From Hydrocarboniphaga effusa AP103 (GTDB taxonomy: Bacteria; Pseudomonadota; Gammaproteobacteria; Nevskiales; Nevskiaceae): a DNA stretch of 64,000 bases. Position numbers and translations under genes: made by a program. Under the pieces are notes generated by a model. The model did not search any database. It was not told the origin of the DNA and was given only the letters and a program-made list of their open reading frames with translations. The DNA lies in contig NZ_AKGD01000003.1 in assembly GCF_000271305.1 (NCBI RefSeq), positions 124,001 to 188,000 on the forward strand, read 5' to 3'. Shown here piece after piece: positions 25,203 to 33,396 of the stretch; the stretch's first letter is position 1, and every line of letters begins with the position of its first letter.

Positions 25203-25230
25203 ATACTATTTCATAATCTGACAAAGTCAA
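25203..25230 (-). promoter_or_regulatory. Promoter and operator of the four-gene operon
   Basis: On the minus strand, TTGACT (25230-25225) and TAGTAT (25208-25203) are 16 bases apart, followed by GGGGAG and the start at 25184. The palindrome TGACAAAGTCA (25219-25229) covers the -35 box and is a good candidate operator for the operon's own XRE-ImmA protein. Confidence 0.65.
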
Positions 25231-25587
25231 CAATTAGTTATAAATTTCTGACATTTTCTCATGTAGACGTTGGGCGGGGCCGGCCGATTCGGCTAACGAT
25301 GGACCTATCCTTACCGCTTCACTTGCGGAGTTCGGCTGATAGATCGCCGTCTCTGGAGTTCATGAGTACCGGATTGGAGGAATTTCGAGGTTCTATCAGG
25401 TGTCCGATGCTATTCAGTGTCGGGGTGTGAACCTGAAAGCGAGGCAAGGCTTCCTGCATCGCGTAATGGCGTAAACATCGCCGCTCAATGAAGGCACCGC
25501 TGCCTGATTACGTGCCGCCGAATAGTGGTGCGTGCGCACTTGCGCACTGAGTGTCAGGCGGACTGCGGCACAGCCTTTCGGCAGGCG
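25231..25587. other. Intergenic region, no gene seen
   Basis: AT-rich next to the operon promoter, then GC-rich. Only short frames without ribosome sites are present. A second CTGACA-type half site (25248-25253) lies upstream of the promoter and may extend the operator. I see no RNA structure or repeat worth naming. Confidence 0.4.
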
Positions 25588-25851
25588 TTAGTTCTGCTCA
25601 GTGTTTCGAAGGGTGTTGCCCGTATGCAGATCCAGTAACGTCATCGGCTCGACCAAAAGCGCATCGGCGATGCGGGCGATCATGTCGAGCTGCACCGCGG
25701 CGACACCACGCTCGATCTCGCTGAGGTGAGATTGAGTCGTCGCAACCAGATGGGCAAGCGCCTCCTGTGAGAGGTCGCGGCGAACCCGCTCCACGCGAAC
25801 ATTTTTCCCAAATACACGCCGTAACGCGACGGCTTTCCGGTCTGAAGTCAT
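25588..25851 (-). CDS. XRE-family transcriptional regulator (87 aa)
   Basis: Single helix-turn-helix domain: NVRVERVRRDLSQEALAHLV, TTQSHLSEIERGVAAVQLDM, ARIADALLVEPMTLLDL. Compact repressors of this form often control divergent accessory genes. It is divergent from a lipoprotein gene, with a 16-bp inverted repeat between them that may be its operator. The C-terminal tail is short. Confidence 0.85.
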   Translation of the reverse strand: MTSDRKAVALRRVFGKNVRVERVRRDLSQEALAHLVATTQSHLSEIERGVAAVQLDMIARIADALLVEPMTLLDLHTGNTLRNTEQN

Positions 25852-25907
25852 GCCGGAAAGGGTCGAGCCGCCGCGCCATATCGTCTAACTGCTTTGGGAT
25901 ATTAAAT

Positions 25908-25923
25908 ATATGCTGTGGCATAT
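25908..25923. promoter_or_regulatory. Inverted repeat ATATGC-TGTG-GCATAT, probable operator
   Basis: Perfect 6-bp arms around a 4-base centre, in the 106-base gap between the divergent XRE and lipoprotein genes and inside the AT-rich promoter stretch. Position and symmetry fit binding by the 87-aa XRE protein. Confidence 0.45.
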
Positions 25924-25957
25924 AAAATAAAGCCGGGCCGATTGGTAGGGGGTGAAA

Positions 25958-27007
25958 ATGCCTAGGTTGAATGTGCAGCAAGGAATGCGGGGTTTGGGGT
26001 TGGTGCCGGTGGTTGCCGGCGTGGTGCTGGCGATGGCGGGCTGTGCCTCGTCGCCGTCGCAGAAGGCGCCGGACGGGGTGCAAGACCTCTACGCGCGGCT
26101 GGCGAAGCGGAACGAGACCTACGTGGTCGAGGGGATCTGCCGTTTGGGCGGGAGTAGCGTCTCTAAAGGTGAGTCCCAATATGGCAGTTGCCCGTACGGC
26201 TACGAGCGGGCAGGCCGCTTGTACTTCAGCCTGGCGACGCTGGAGCCCGTCGAGACGCATATCAGCTGCAAGGTTTACAACATCAACGAGAAGAACAAAT
26301 CGAGCACCTGCGACGAGTTCGTGTACGCCGATCTCTACTCGTCGAGCGCTGCGCAGAAGACCGCTGCCTTCGTTGGGGCCGCTCTCAAGTTCGGCACTCA
26401 GATGTCGATGCCGCAGTCGCTCGATGCCGACTTGTTCAAGCGGTATGTCGAGTCATCGCTGCCGACGCAGCAGCGCCTAAAAATTTTGCGGGATGACGAA
26501 ACCTATCGCGCAGGTTTTCGGGCGAGGCTCGCCGAGGAGTCTCGACAGGAGGAACTGGCGAGGGCCAATGCCAAGGCTGAGGACGCTCGCAAGCGGGCGC
26601 AGTTCCGCCAAAGCGTCGCGGAGGCGAATTCAACCGCTGATCGGTCCTTCGCTGCGCTGAGCGCGACGCAAAAGAACGTGGGCAGCACGGTGTGCTCTCG
26701 TGACAACCGCATCGGCTACGTCGAGCAGGCGACTGGAGCGAAGATCAAAGTGCTCTTGCGGGGACGTGCTGTTGCGCAGCGCGATGCGGTGTTCGGGCGT
26801 AATCCGCTCGGTCCCTTCGAGGTCGACAAGACCGGTCTTTCGTTCGAACAGGTCCATGGACCTAACAGCAGCAACATCGAGCTGCCGGTCGTCGATCCCA
26901 ACTTCCTGTTCAAGCCTCACCAGACGGTGCGAATCGCGCCGGTTGCCGCGTCCCATATCTGGGATGAAGGCCGGTTTTGGGCGCCCTGCGACTGGCGGGT
27001 GTCGTAA
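25958..27007 (+). CDS. Putative lipoprotein, unknown function (349 aa)
   Basis: The N-terminus is a lipoprotein signal: hydrophobic LVPVVAGVVLAMAGC with lipobox AMAGC, so it should be lipidated at the cysteine in the inner or outer membrane. The mature part has a cysteine-containing globular region (VEGICRLGGSSV, GSCPYGYERAG, ISCKVYN), a charged helical segment rich in Ala, Glu and Arg (EESRQEELARANAKAEDARK) and a C-terminal beta-rich domain (DNRIGYVEQATGAKIKVLLR). No family recognised. ATG 25958 has AGGGGG upstream; a GTG at 25952 is the alternative. Confidence 0.7.
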   Translation: MPRLNVQQGMRGLGLVPVVAGVVLAMAGCASSPSQKAPDGVQDLYARLAKRNETYVVEGICRLGGSSVSKGESQYGSCPYGYERAGRLYFSLATLEPVETHISCKVYNINEKNKSSTCDEFVYADLYSSSAAQKTAAFVGAALKFGTQMSMPQSLDADLFKRYVESSLPTQQRLKILRDDETYRAGFRARLAEESRQEELARANAKAEDARKRAQFRQSVAEANSTADRSFAALSATQKNVGSTVCSRDNRIGYVEQATGAKIKVLLRGRAVAQRDAVFGRNPLGPFEVDKTGLSFEQVHGPNSSNIELPVVDPNFLFKPHQTVRIAPVAASHIWDEGRFWAPCDWRVS

Positions 27008-27137
27008 TGCGCCTGAAGAGTGACGATGCGGTTCTGCTGCTCGCCTTGCGATCGCGGGCCAGCTCGGCTGTGGTCTGGGGTGGCGACCGCGGATTTTGCG
27101 TCCACGTGACCCCGCTTCTTCTGATTGGTCGCATCTG

Positions 27138-27629
27138 ATGCTCAAGCCCTCCTTTCATACTTTTGGGCTCTTCGCGACCCTGAACCTTGGAGTTGCGATC
27201 ATCAGCTTTTCGATTGGCGATTTTCTGGTCTACATGGGGCTGGCGGCCATCGTGGTATCGACCGTGCTGGTTCTCGGCATGTATGGCTTGGATCAACCAG
27301 CGACCGAAACCTACGTCCAACGCATCGGTGGGGCGTTGATCGTGGTTGGAATCTCAATGGGGATCTTAGGCTTCAAGAGTGTGGGCACCTGTTGGGGCTG
27401 CGTGCTGGGCGGCCTATTCCTGAACTACTGGGGATGGCGATTTCGATACCTGCGCCAGAACTACGCTTGGTATGTCGGCACGCATCCAGGCGTGATTCGA
27501 GGTGGACGTCTGCACTGCTACTCATGCGGCGGTGGGCGTGTGCACACCGAACGAATGATGCGGCGGCAGTTCCTCCGCCGTCATTTCTGCGCCCAATGTG
27601 GCGACACGCTGTACTTCAGTCGCGAGTGA
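27138..27629 (+). CDS. Membrane protein with C-terminal zinc ribbon
   Basis: About 163 aa. Two to four hydrophobic segments (LFATLNLGVAIISFSIGDF, LAAIVVSTVLVLGMYG, VGISMGILGFKSVGTCWG) precede a soluble tail with two Cys pairs, HCYSCGGG and FCAQCGD, probably binding zinc. ATG 27138 (MLKPSFHTF) is chosen because the 14 residues from the earlier start (27096) are polar and unrelated. Role unknown; it follows the lipoprotein on the same strand. Confidence 0.55.
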   Translation: MLKPSFHTFGLFATLNLGVAIISFSIGDFLVYMGLAAIVVSTVLVLGMYGLDQPATETYVQRIGGALIVVGISMGILGFKSVGTCWGCVLGGLFLNYWGWRFRYLRQNYAWYVGTHPGVIRGGRLHCYSCGGGRVHTERMMRRQFLRRHFCAQCGDTLYFSRE

Positions 27630-27792
27630 CACGCTGACGGCTGGCAGGTATTGGCATCGAGACTAATCTCTTAGCAGATTCGAGAAAGGCCATGATTGAA
27701 GGGCATCTGTCTATCGCGGAAGGACAAAAGACATTTGCATAGTAGTGTCCATCCTGCGGATTGCGACGCTTCTACCTCGATGGTGATGACTC

Positions 27793-27808
27793 TGGTCCAC
27801 GTGGACCA
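27793..27808. promoter_or_regulatory. Perfect 16-bp palindrome TGGTCCACGTGGACCA
   Basis: Fully symmetric site in the 305-base gap between two genes, about 125 bases before the small membrane protein gene. A related core (TCCACGTGGA) recurs at 28178-28187, before the next gene. The spacing ahead of two separate genes suggests a shared regulator-binding site. Confidence 0.4.
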
Positions 27809-27934
27809 AAAATTCGATAGTCGTTGAGGGGGCGCCACTGCTTTCAAAGGCTGCTTTGCGGCAAGAAAGCGGGCTCTCCCTGCAGACGGGCAAGCAGGTT
27901 TTCGCGGATCTCACACCGCCATTTGGAGGGCGCA

Positions 27935-28078
27935 ATGGCTATTCGACTCGCAATCGCGTTCGCAGGGTTGCTTGGCTGGGCGGTAATCCTGATCGTGCCG
28001 TTCCTCGTTTCGGATCGCGCGGCAAAGCGTTGCCGAGAAGAAGAAGCCCGTAAGCGGGAAATTCGGGAACGGCTTTGA
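27935..28078 (+). CDS. Small single-helix membrane protein (47 aa)
   Basis: ATG 27935 follows a good GGAGG site. The product is one membrane helix (LAIAFAGLLGWAVILIVPFL) and a strongly charged tail (RAAKRCREEEARKREIRERL). Proteins of this size and shape are often regulators or stabilisers of membrane complexes, but nothing here identifies a partner. Confidence 0.55.
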   Translation: MAIRLAIAFAGLLGWAVILIVPFLVSDRAAKRCREEEARKREIRERL

Positions 28079-28177
28079 TTGCGGAGATCTGTATCTTCCT
28101 AAGGGACAGACGGACAATTGTAAGCAGTGCTCGTCTGTCTGCGGACGACATATCCGGTTCGGATTTTATTTTTCGGG

Positions 28178-28187
28178 TCCACGTGGA
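28178..28187. promoter_or_regulatory. Second TCCACGTGGA site
   Basis: GGTCCACGTGGAAC in the gap before the 151-aa gene repeats the 10-bp core of the palindrome at 27793-27808, with one outer base changed. It lies about 60 bases before the gene start at 28247. Confidence 0.35.
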
Positions 28188-28246
28188 ACATCAATCCCTG
28201 ATCGGTCTGCCCTTCGCAAGGTGGCCGTAAACATCTTCGATGAATC

Positions 28247-28702
28247 GTGTATCGGAAAGCGAGCGGCACACCGGTGCCGGCGGAATTCCAGGAGCCGGCA
28301 TGGCGAGAGGCATACATTGTTCGCACCCGTCCTTGGCATGCGAGTGATCTGGATGTGGGCGGGGCGGGGAAGCCTTCGCTGGCCGACGTAGATCGCTTCA
28401 TAGAAGAGCGGCGCGCGTTTCGACTAAAGCACTGCGGCGCCTATCTCTACCCTCGGTTTCAGTTCGATGTGTTGGGCAGGCCGCTGCCAGTTCTCAGTGA
28501 ACTTATCGATGCAATCGCCACTGCGGAATTGACGTCATGGCGCCTTGCATACCTTCTCGACACTCCAAACGATTTTTTTGGGGCGGTGCCAGGACGAGAG
28601 GAGGGGCTAAGAAGAGCTCCGCCTGTGGATTTCTTTATAAGCGCGCCCGCACGGGTTTTGAAGGTTGTAAGGCGTGAAATAGGACTGACCGACGACATCT
28701 GA
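28247..28702 (+). CDS. Hypothetical protein (151 aa)
   Basis: GTG start at 28247 (VYRKASGTPVPAEFQEPAW), although the true start may be further in. The sequence is globular with regions LAYLLDTPNDFFGAVPGREE and FFISAPARVLKVVRREIG. There is no signal or membrane segment and I do not recognise the family. Codon use is like its neighbours. It is preceded by the second TCCACGTGGA site. Confidence 0.4.
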   Translation: MYRKASGTPVPAEFQEPAWREAYIVRTRPWHASDLDVGGAGKPSLADVDRFIEERRAFRLKHCGAYLYPRFQFDVLGRPLPVLSELIDAIATAELTSWRLAYLLDTPNDFFGAVPGREEGLRRAPPVDFFISAPARVLKVVRREIGLTDDI

Positions 28703-29054
28703 AGCAAGCTTGGCTGGCGAGCCCTGTCGGATTGACGGTACTAAAGTGAAAGCCTTCGTTTAACTAGGCGCTACCACCTGGATGCTGAGCAGCACGCGTC
28801 GCCTATGATGGAGCCCTGAGTCGGATATTTGTTCGGACGCGGCGCTGGCCCAATAGAATGGGTGTGCTGACCCGCCAGGGCTATGGATTAAACAGAGGGG
28901 CGGTGCCGTCGAGCAAAGTAATCCTCCGCTCGCAGCAGCAGTTACGAATCAATTCAAGGGGGGCGTTGTCGGCGGCTGAGGCATCTCGCTGGGAACGAGG
29001 TGTCCCACCATTCAAACCAATCGGGCTGATGAGGGCAACAGGGCACAGATAGAT
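28703..29054. other. Intergenic region, no gene seen
   Basis: About 350 bases with only a short unsupported frame (28858-29052). I see no ribosome site, RNA structure or repeat that supports a feature. Confidence 0.4.
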
Positions 29055-29324
29055 GTGAACGAGATCAAGGCCGAATTCGGCTTGCCCAAAACAGCCGAGT
29101 TTCGCGGTTTCATAGTGCATCTTCCGGATTCGGACGAGTTCGTGGTCTCCATTGAGGTCGAGCCGTCCGCAACGCGCCGTGTTTTCGCTGCCACTCCAGA
29201 AGCCGCCAAGATCTACGACAGCGAGTCAGCCGCTGCGGATGATGCAGCGCGTTGCAAGCAAGACACCCAGGTGGCGATGTTGTTCGGAGAGGATGGCCAG
29301 CTGTTCGTCGTCTATCCGGAGTGA
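29055..29324 (+). CDS. Small hypothetical protein (89 aa)
   Basis: GTG start at 29055 after an AGGG site. The protein is acidic with two short beta-rich stretches (EFRGFIVHLPDSDEFVVSIE, MLFGEDGQLFVVYPE) and a helix with EAAKIYDSESAAADDAARC. No domain recognised. Coding character is plausible: alternating hydrophobic pattern and no stop. The evidence ends there. Confidence 0.4.
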   Translation: MNEIKAEFGLPKTAEFRGFIVHLPDSDEFVVSIEVEPSATRRVFAATPEAAKIYDSESAAADDAARCKQDTQVAMLFGEDGQLFVVYPE

Positions 29325-29488
29325 TCTCTGGGGCGCACAGGCAGTTTGAGCGTCTCGTAGGCGGGTGGGCGAATGGGGCGGCCTGCCTTGAGCGTAAGGC
29401 TCGATGGTAGAGTTACACGGCTCGCAAAAAGAGCATTGCAATTTTCTTGAGATTGACCGCCCTGGTCGAGTTGCGTCCGGAGATTGCG

Positions 29489-29827
29489 ATGAAAGTAGTG
29501 AAGGAGATCCATTCCCTCAATCACCAAGTGCTGGCGGTCCGATGTGACCGTTGCAACTGTCTGGTTCCCCAAGATGCTCCGCCGAGCGAGTCGCCCGCGA
29601 GAATCGACATCGATTTCGGGCGCCATGCCGCGATGTTCGCTGCTGATCTTTGCCCTCGGTGTGCAAAAGACTTTCTGAGCTTCTTGGCGGAGTGGCGCGA
29701 GGTTCTGCGTACCGTTGCAAAGTTCGATGAGAGCAAAGGGTATCGCTACTTTGAGTTTCAGATGCTCGACGTAAGCCTGAGCCCGATACGTGTCCAGTCG
29801 CTGCTCGACGAAGCAGACCTGCGCTAA
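29489..29827 (+). CDS. Zinc-binding hypothetical protein (112 aa)
   Basis: Start ATG 29489 with GGAG upstream; the frame is open from 29447. Two CxxC pairs, VRCDRCNCL and DLCPRCAKD, are separated by about 40 residues, as in small treble-clef or zinc-ribbon proteins with an inserted loop. The C-terminal half is helical (LSFLAEWREVLRTVAKF). Function unknown. Confidence 0.5.
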   Translation: MKVVKEIHSLNHQVLAVRCDRCNCLVPQDAPPSESPARIDIDFGRHAAMFAADLCPRCAKDFLSFLAEWREVLRTVAKFDESKGYRYFEFQMLDVSLSPIRVQSLLDEADLR

Positions 29828-30139
29828 TCGATGCGCCGGTGCTTATCGTCTTCTGAGGAAGCTTTGAGCACCGCTTTCTGATTTATCCGGCATATTTTCC
29901 AACAGCAGGAGATGCGTATTGGAGTCATCGATAGGTGGAGTACGTGCTTGACGTCTTTTGCTATCGATCAACGCTATCAGTGAGTCTGGTGTCGCGGAGC
30001 CCTTGTCGGCCGTCGCACGCTACTCAATCCGGAGTAGCCGTGGCGTTAGGAGGTGTCAATTAACTGTGCAATCTGAATAAAGCAGCTCGCGATTGTCGAC
30101 TCGGCTATGCTCCGCGCTTCTTAACGGCTCGAGCTCACT
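29828..30139. other. Intergenic region ahead of the coiled-coil XRE gene
   Basis: No gene is seen. A TTGACG (29948-29953) and several TATGCT/CTATCA-like sequences occur, but no pair has normal spacing. The stretch probably holds the promoter of the gene at 30140. Confidence 0.3.
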
Positions 30140-30568
30140 ATGAATATTGCTGCGGCGTTCAAAGCAGAAGTGCTGCGTGTATCGAAGAAAGCGATTCGAA
30201 CGGAAGTCGATGCCTTGCGAACGCAGCTCACCCAGCAACGTAAGCAGATCGCCCAGCTCAAGAAGGAAATAGCGGAACAGCGCAAGCTGATACGTGAGGC
30301 CGGTCGCTCGAAGCGAGAGAGCTCTAGAACGGAAGCGAGCGTGCGCAGCCGGCCCCCGCGATTCAGCGCTGCATTGGTTAAGCAGCGTCGTACCAAGCTA
30401 GGCCTTTCTCAGGCGGATTTCGCCAAGCTGCTCGGCGTGAGCTCGCTTACGGTTTACAACATCGAAAAGGGCGGTAAGCCCAGGCAAAAGACGCTCGCCG
30501 CGTTCGGCGCAACCGCTGCCCTGGGTAAGCGCGCGGCGCAGGTCAGGCTGCAATCTCTGAATGCGTAG
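30140..30568 (+). CDS. Coiled-coil XRE-family regulator (142 aa)
   Basis: Residues 15-60 form a charged coiled coil (ALRTQLTQQRKQIAQLKKEI), probably for dimerisation. Residues 75-125 form a helix-turn-helix: KQRRTKLGLSQADFAKLLGV, SLTVYNIEKGGKPRQKTLAA. A DNA-binding regulator in the cytoplasm. A coiled-coil extension before the HTH is uncommon in small XRE proteins. The target is unknown; the adjoining genes are a zinc-ribbon protein and a broken diguanylate cyclase. Confidence 0.75.
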   Translation: MNIAAAFKAEVLRVSKKAIRTEVDALRTQLTQQRKQIAQLKKEIAEQRKLIREAGRSKRESSRTEASVRSRPPRFSAALVKQRRTKLGLSQADFAKLLGVSSLTVYNIEKGGKPRQKTLAAFGATAALGKRAAQVRLQSLNA

Positions 30569-30588
30569 GCTCTAGCTGTAATACGTAT

Positions 30589-31425
30589 TCAGGTGCCTGT
30601 AGCGGCTGGAACTCGATTTCCAACTGGCTCGAAGCAGCTAGGATCTTTCACTTTGTCGCCGGTGTCGTGACCGAAACGGTCGTTGATGGATTTGAAATGA
30701 TCGAGATCGCAAATGGCGATGGACACCGGAAACTTATGCCGCTCCATCCCAGCCTGTATCGGCACCCACACTGCAGATAACTGACGACGATTGGCCAGGC
30801 CCGTTAACGGATCGGTGGTGGCGTAGGTCTCCAGCATCACTTGCTGCTCAGCAACAAGACGGAAGTAGTGCATAAGCAGGAAAGCGAGATTGCACAGCGT
30901 TAGGCCTATGTTGATCGTTCGGATCACATGCAGTTGCGTTGCTGTGAGCGGAATCCGCCCTCCGACAGACGCAATCTGCGCATCCAGAAGAACGAAGGAC
31001 AGCACCAACAGCACAAGGACGAACCGCTTTACTGATAAGCCCAGCCGACCAGCCATCGTGAGCACCGGCACGGCTACTAGCAGCTTCAAATGAAAGGCAG
31101 CTTCCGCGCCATAACGCAGGCCCATAAAACTGTAATACAGCATGATAATCGCGCTGATCATGACCAGACCCGCGAAGAACAACCAGTAAGTTCTTCGGAC
31201 GGAGCAGAGTGGAATGATGGGCAGGCAGGCGACGGACAGAACAACCGACCACAGCCACCAAGGATCATTCACCCAATACTGAAGCGCCGCGTTGAGCAGG
31301 CAGGTGGCGCAGAAAAGCCCGGTTCCCCGCTGAATGGTCCGCCGATAGGTCTTCTGGACCGCTTCGGAGTCGAAGGTCAGGTAGTCGAGCGATGTCTTTT
31401 TAGCTTCAAGCGATATCTTGCGCAT
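30589..31425 (-). pseudogene. Diguanylate cyclase truncated within the GGDEF domain
   Basis: About six membrane helices (residues 30-190, for example LVMISAIIMLYYSFMGL) precede a GGDEF domain that starts normally with TDPLTGLANRRQL and ICDLDHFKSINDRFGHDTGD. The frame then runs into unrelated sequence (KVKDPSCFEPVGNRV) and stops. The GG(D/E)EF catalytic loop and everything after it are missing, so it cannot make cyclic di-GMP. The break near 30650 marks a deletion or element junction. The start at 31425 (MRKISLEAKKTSL) is chosen over the longer frame. Confidence 0.75.
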
Positions 31426-31785
31426 CAGTCTCCCCACTTTGGAGCCCGAGCTGGCGGTCCCCTCCGGCCATGCTTGGGCTGCCAAAGAATAGGCTCTGCC
31501 ACCACTTTTAGGTACGGTAAAAGACAATCAGTTCAACCGCTGGCTATTCGTCTTTAGCCAAGATCAAAACCGGATGGGGGCAGGTTTGGGTCGAACTGGA
31601 TTAGTGCTGATCGGCGAACGCGCGTGCTCCGCTACGCTTTTTAAAGCTGCTTTGCATGGAAGAAGCAATTGCGCTCAACATCGCGCAGGAAATGGGCGCT
31701 CCTGGTCGTGGATGCTGATACGCGATCTTCGGTTTCGGATGTTGTGGTGTGCGGACGATTCTTGGACCATCTGAAGAGGTCGTTT
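31426..31785. other. Intergenic region, no gene seen
   Basis: The frames at 31574-31774 and 31669-31872 lack ribosome sites and recognisable domains, and the second runs into the IS end. The region is probably debris upstream of the decayed IS. Confidence 0.35.
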
Positions 31786-31834
31786 ATGTATTCATACGAG
31801 ATCGGCTTCGTGCTGTGCCGACGTCCCCCCGCGT

Positions 31835-32698
31835 TCAGTAGCAGGCGGTTTTGGAATCCGAGGTTAATGTAACGGCCTTTGCGGCCAACTGCTTTGCATA
31901 GCTGGCGGGCGTCAGTCCGCCGAGCGCTTTCTTCGGTCGCTCCTCGTTGTACTCACGGACCCAGGCGTTGATCACCGCCTGCGCGTGCGCGAGGCTGACG
32001 AACCAGTGCTCGTTGAGGCATTCATCGCGCAGGCGTCCGTTGAAAGATTCGACGTAGGCGTTCTGATTGGGCTTGCCCGGTTCGATCTGTCGCAGCGTGA
32101 CGCCGTTTCGATGTGCCCAGGTCAGCATGGCCTTGCCGATCAGTTCGCGGCCGTTGTCCGAGCGGATCACCGACGGCTTGCCGCGACGCGCGCAAACTTC
32201 GTCGAGCATCCGCGTGAGCTGGTGGCCGCCGATGCTGTGCTGAGCCATCACGGCAACCGCTTCGTGCGTCGCGTCGTCGACGATGACCAGACACTTGAGC
32301 GCGCGACCCGATGCGATCCGGTCGAAGATGAAATCGATCGACCAGATCTCGTTCGCCGCGCTGGGACGGATCAGCGGCTGACGGTTCGCTGGCGGTACCT
32401 TCTTTCGGCGACGCCGGCGCACATGCAGTTTCTCCAGTGCGTACAGCCGATCCACGCGCTTGTGGTTCACCTGCAGGCCATCCTGCCGCAGCTTCAGGTA
32501 GATCATCTCCGCGCCGTAACGCCGATATTTCTGCGCCAGCGCCACGATCTTCCGCCGAAGATCGACGTTGCGGTCCGGCGCTGGCACGTAGCGCAGCGAA
32601 CTGGCACTCATGCCGATCGCCGTCAGCGCACGTCGCTCTGTCAGTCCCAGCGATTTCATCTCCCACACCGCCTCGCGTCGAGCCGGTGCGGTCATCAC
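31835..32698 (-). CDS. IS3-family transposase OrfB
   Basis: 287-aa DDE transposase. The N-terminal HTH_21 region ([20 protein letters not shown]) leads to the rve core: Asp in [10 protein letters not shown], Asp in [12 protein letters not shown] and Glu in [16 protein letters not shown]. All three catalytic residues are intact. Its start (32698) overlaps the OrfA stop by four bases. Confidence 0.93.
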   Translation of the reverse strand: MMTAPARREAVWEMKSLGLTERRALTAIGMSASSLRYVPAPDRNVDLRRKIVALAQKYRRYGAEMIYLKLRQDGLQVNHKRVDRLYALEKLHVRRRRRKKVPPANRQPLIRPSAANEIWSIDFIFDRIASGRALKCLVIVDDATHEAVAVMAQHSIGGHQLTRMLDEVCARRGKPSVIRSDNGRELIGKAMLTWAHRNGVTLRQIEPGKPNQNAYVESFNGRLRDECLNEHWFVSLAHAQAVINAWVREYNEERPKKALGGLTPASYAKQLAAKAVTLTSDSKTACY

Positions 32699-32961
32699 TT
32701 TTTTCGCAGAACCTCACGGATCACCTCCGTTTCCAGAAGGCTCTCCGCCAGCATCTTCTTCAGTCGCGCGTTCTCGACTTCCAGCGCCTTCAGCCGTTTG
32801 GCATCCGACACGTCCATGCCGCCGAACTTGCTCCGCCACAGGTAGTAGCTGGCGTCCGAGAACCCGTGCCGCCGGCACAGCTCCTTGATCGGCACGCCGG
32901 CATCCGCTTCCTTCAGAAATCCGATGATCTGCTCTTCGCTGAACCGCTTCTTCACGTCCAA
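32695..32961 (-). CDS. IS3-family transposase OrfA
   Basis: 88-aa DNA-binding subunit. HTH_Tnp_1 pattern: [37 protein letters not shown]. It is followed by a leucine-zipper-like segment ([20 protein letters not shown]). The copy at 19418-19538 preserves only its first 17 or so codons. Confidence 0.93.
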   Translation of the reverse strand: MDVKKRFSEEQIIGFLKEADAGVPIKELCRRHGFSDASYYLWRSKFGGMDVSDAKRLKALEVENARLKKMLAESLLETEVIREVLRKK

Positions 32962-33396
32962 TCTCCTTGATGTCAGGGATTGGATTCCAAACCGGGCCGC
33001 TACTCAACTACGGGGGGACGTCGGTGCAGATATACATCAAGCAGGGAAAGCGAGTCGGCTTGATCATTCGCCAACTCGGCTACCCGAATAAGAACTCGCT
33101 CAAAGGTTGGTATCGAGAGTACCGAGCAGCGTCTTGATCTGCGCGCTGGCTTCGTAAATCGGGCGAAGTAGACGCAGGCGCAGAAGGGACGGGCGGCTAA
33201 TCATTACTCTAAGAATGGTCCGCTGCCTCGCGCATACGATTCGGGCGCTCGGCTATCCATCGAGGCCATGCTTTCTGCGTGGGTTCAAGCTGGGGGGGCG
33301 CGGCAGGCCTAGTACTCTGGATAGAGTTTGCCCGCACGGGTCGGAGAAGGCGTGCGAATGATCGGGGCGTGAATCAACAGGATCTTCGGCTGATCT

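Larger units (their letters stand above)
31819..33023 (-). mobile_element. Complete IS3-family insertion sequence (about 1.2 kb) with 4-bp target duplication
   Basis: The ends start CGACGTCCCCCCG and share AGTAGC and GGTTTTGGAATCC as imperfect inverted repeats. GTGC occurs directly outside both ends (31815-31818 and 33024-33027), a 4-bp target duplication. The element carries orfA and orfB on the minus strand, both intact. A partial copy of its orfA end lies at 19418-19538. Confidence 0.92.
31786..33290 (+). mobile_element. Decayed IS3-family orfA, interrupted by an intact IS
   Basis: The left part (31786-31818) encodes MYSYE and, after a one-base shift, the frame RLRAV. The right part (33024-33135) continues VQIYIKQGKRVGLIIRQLGY and PNKNSLKGWYREY. 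Further shifted pieces follow: DLRAGFVNRAK (after 33130) and VRCLAHTIRALGYPSRP (about 33213-33263). Together they match one transposase OrfA whose frame has several shifts and a stop. The intact IS at 31819-33023 splits it, with a GTGC duplication. Confidence 0.8.

Noticed and set aside
31574..31872. Two short frames upstream of the decayed IS
   Set aside because: No ribosome sites or domains, and one runs through the IS terminal repeat.
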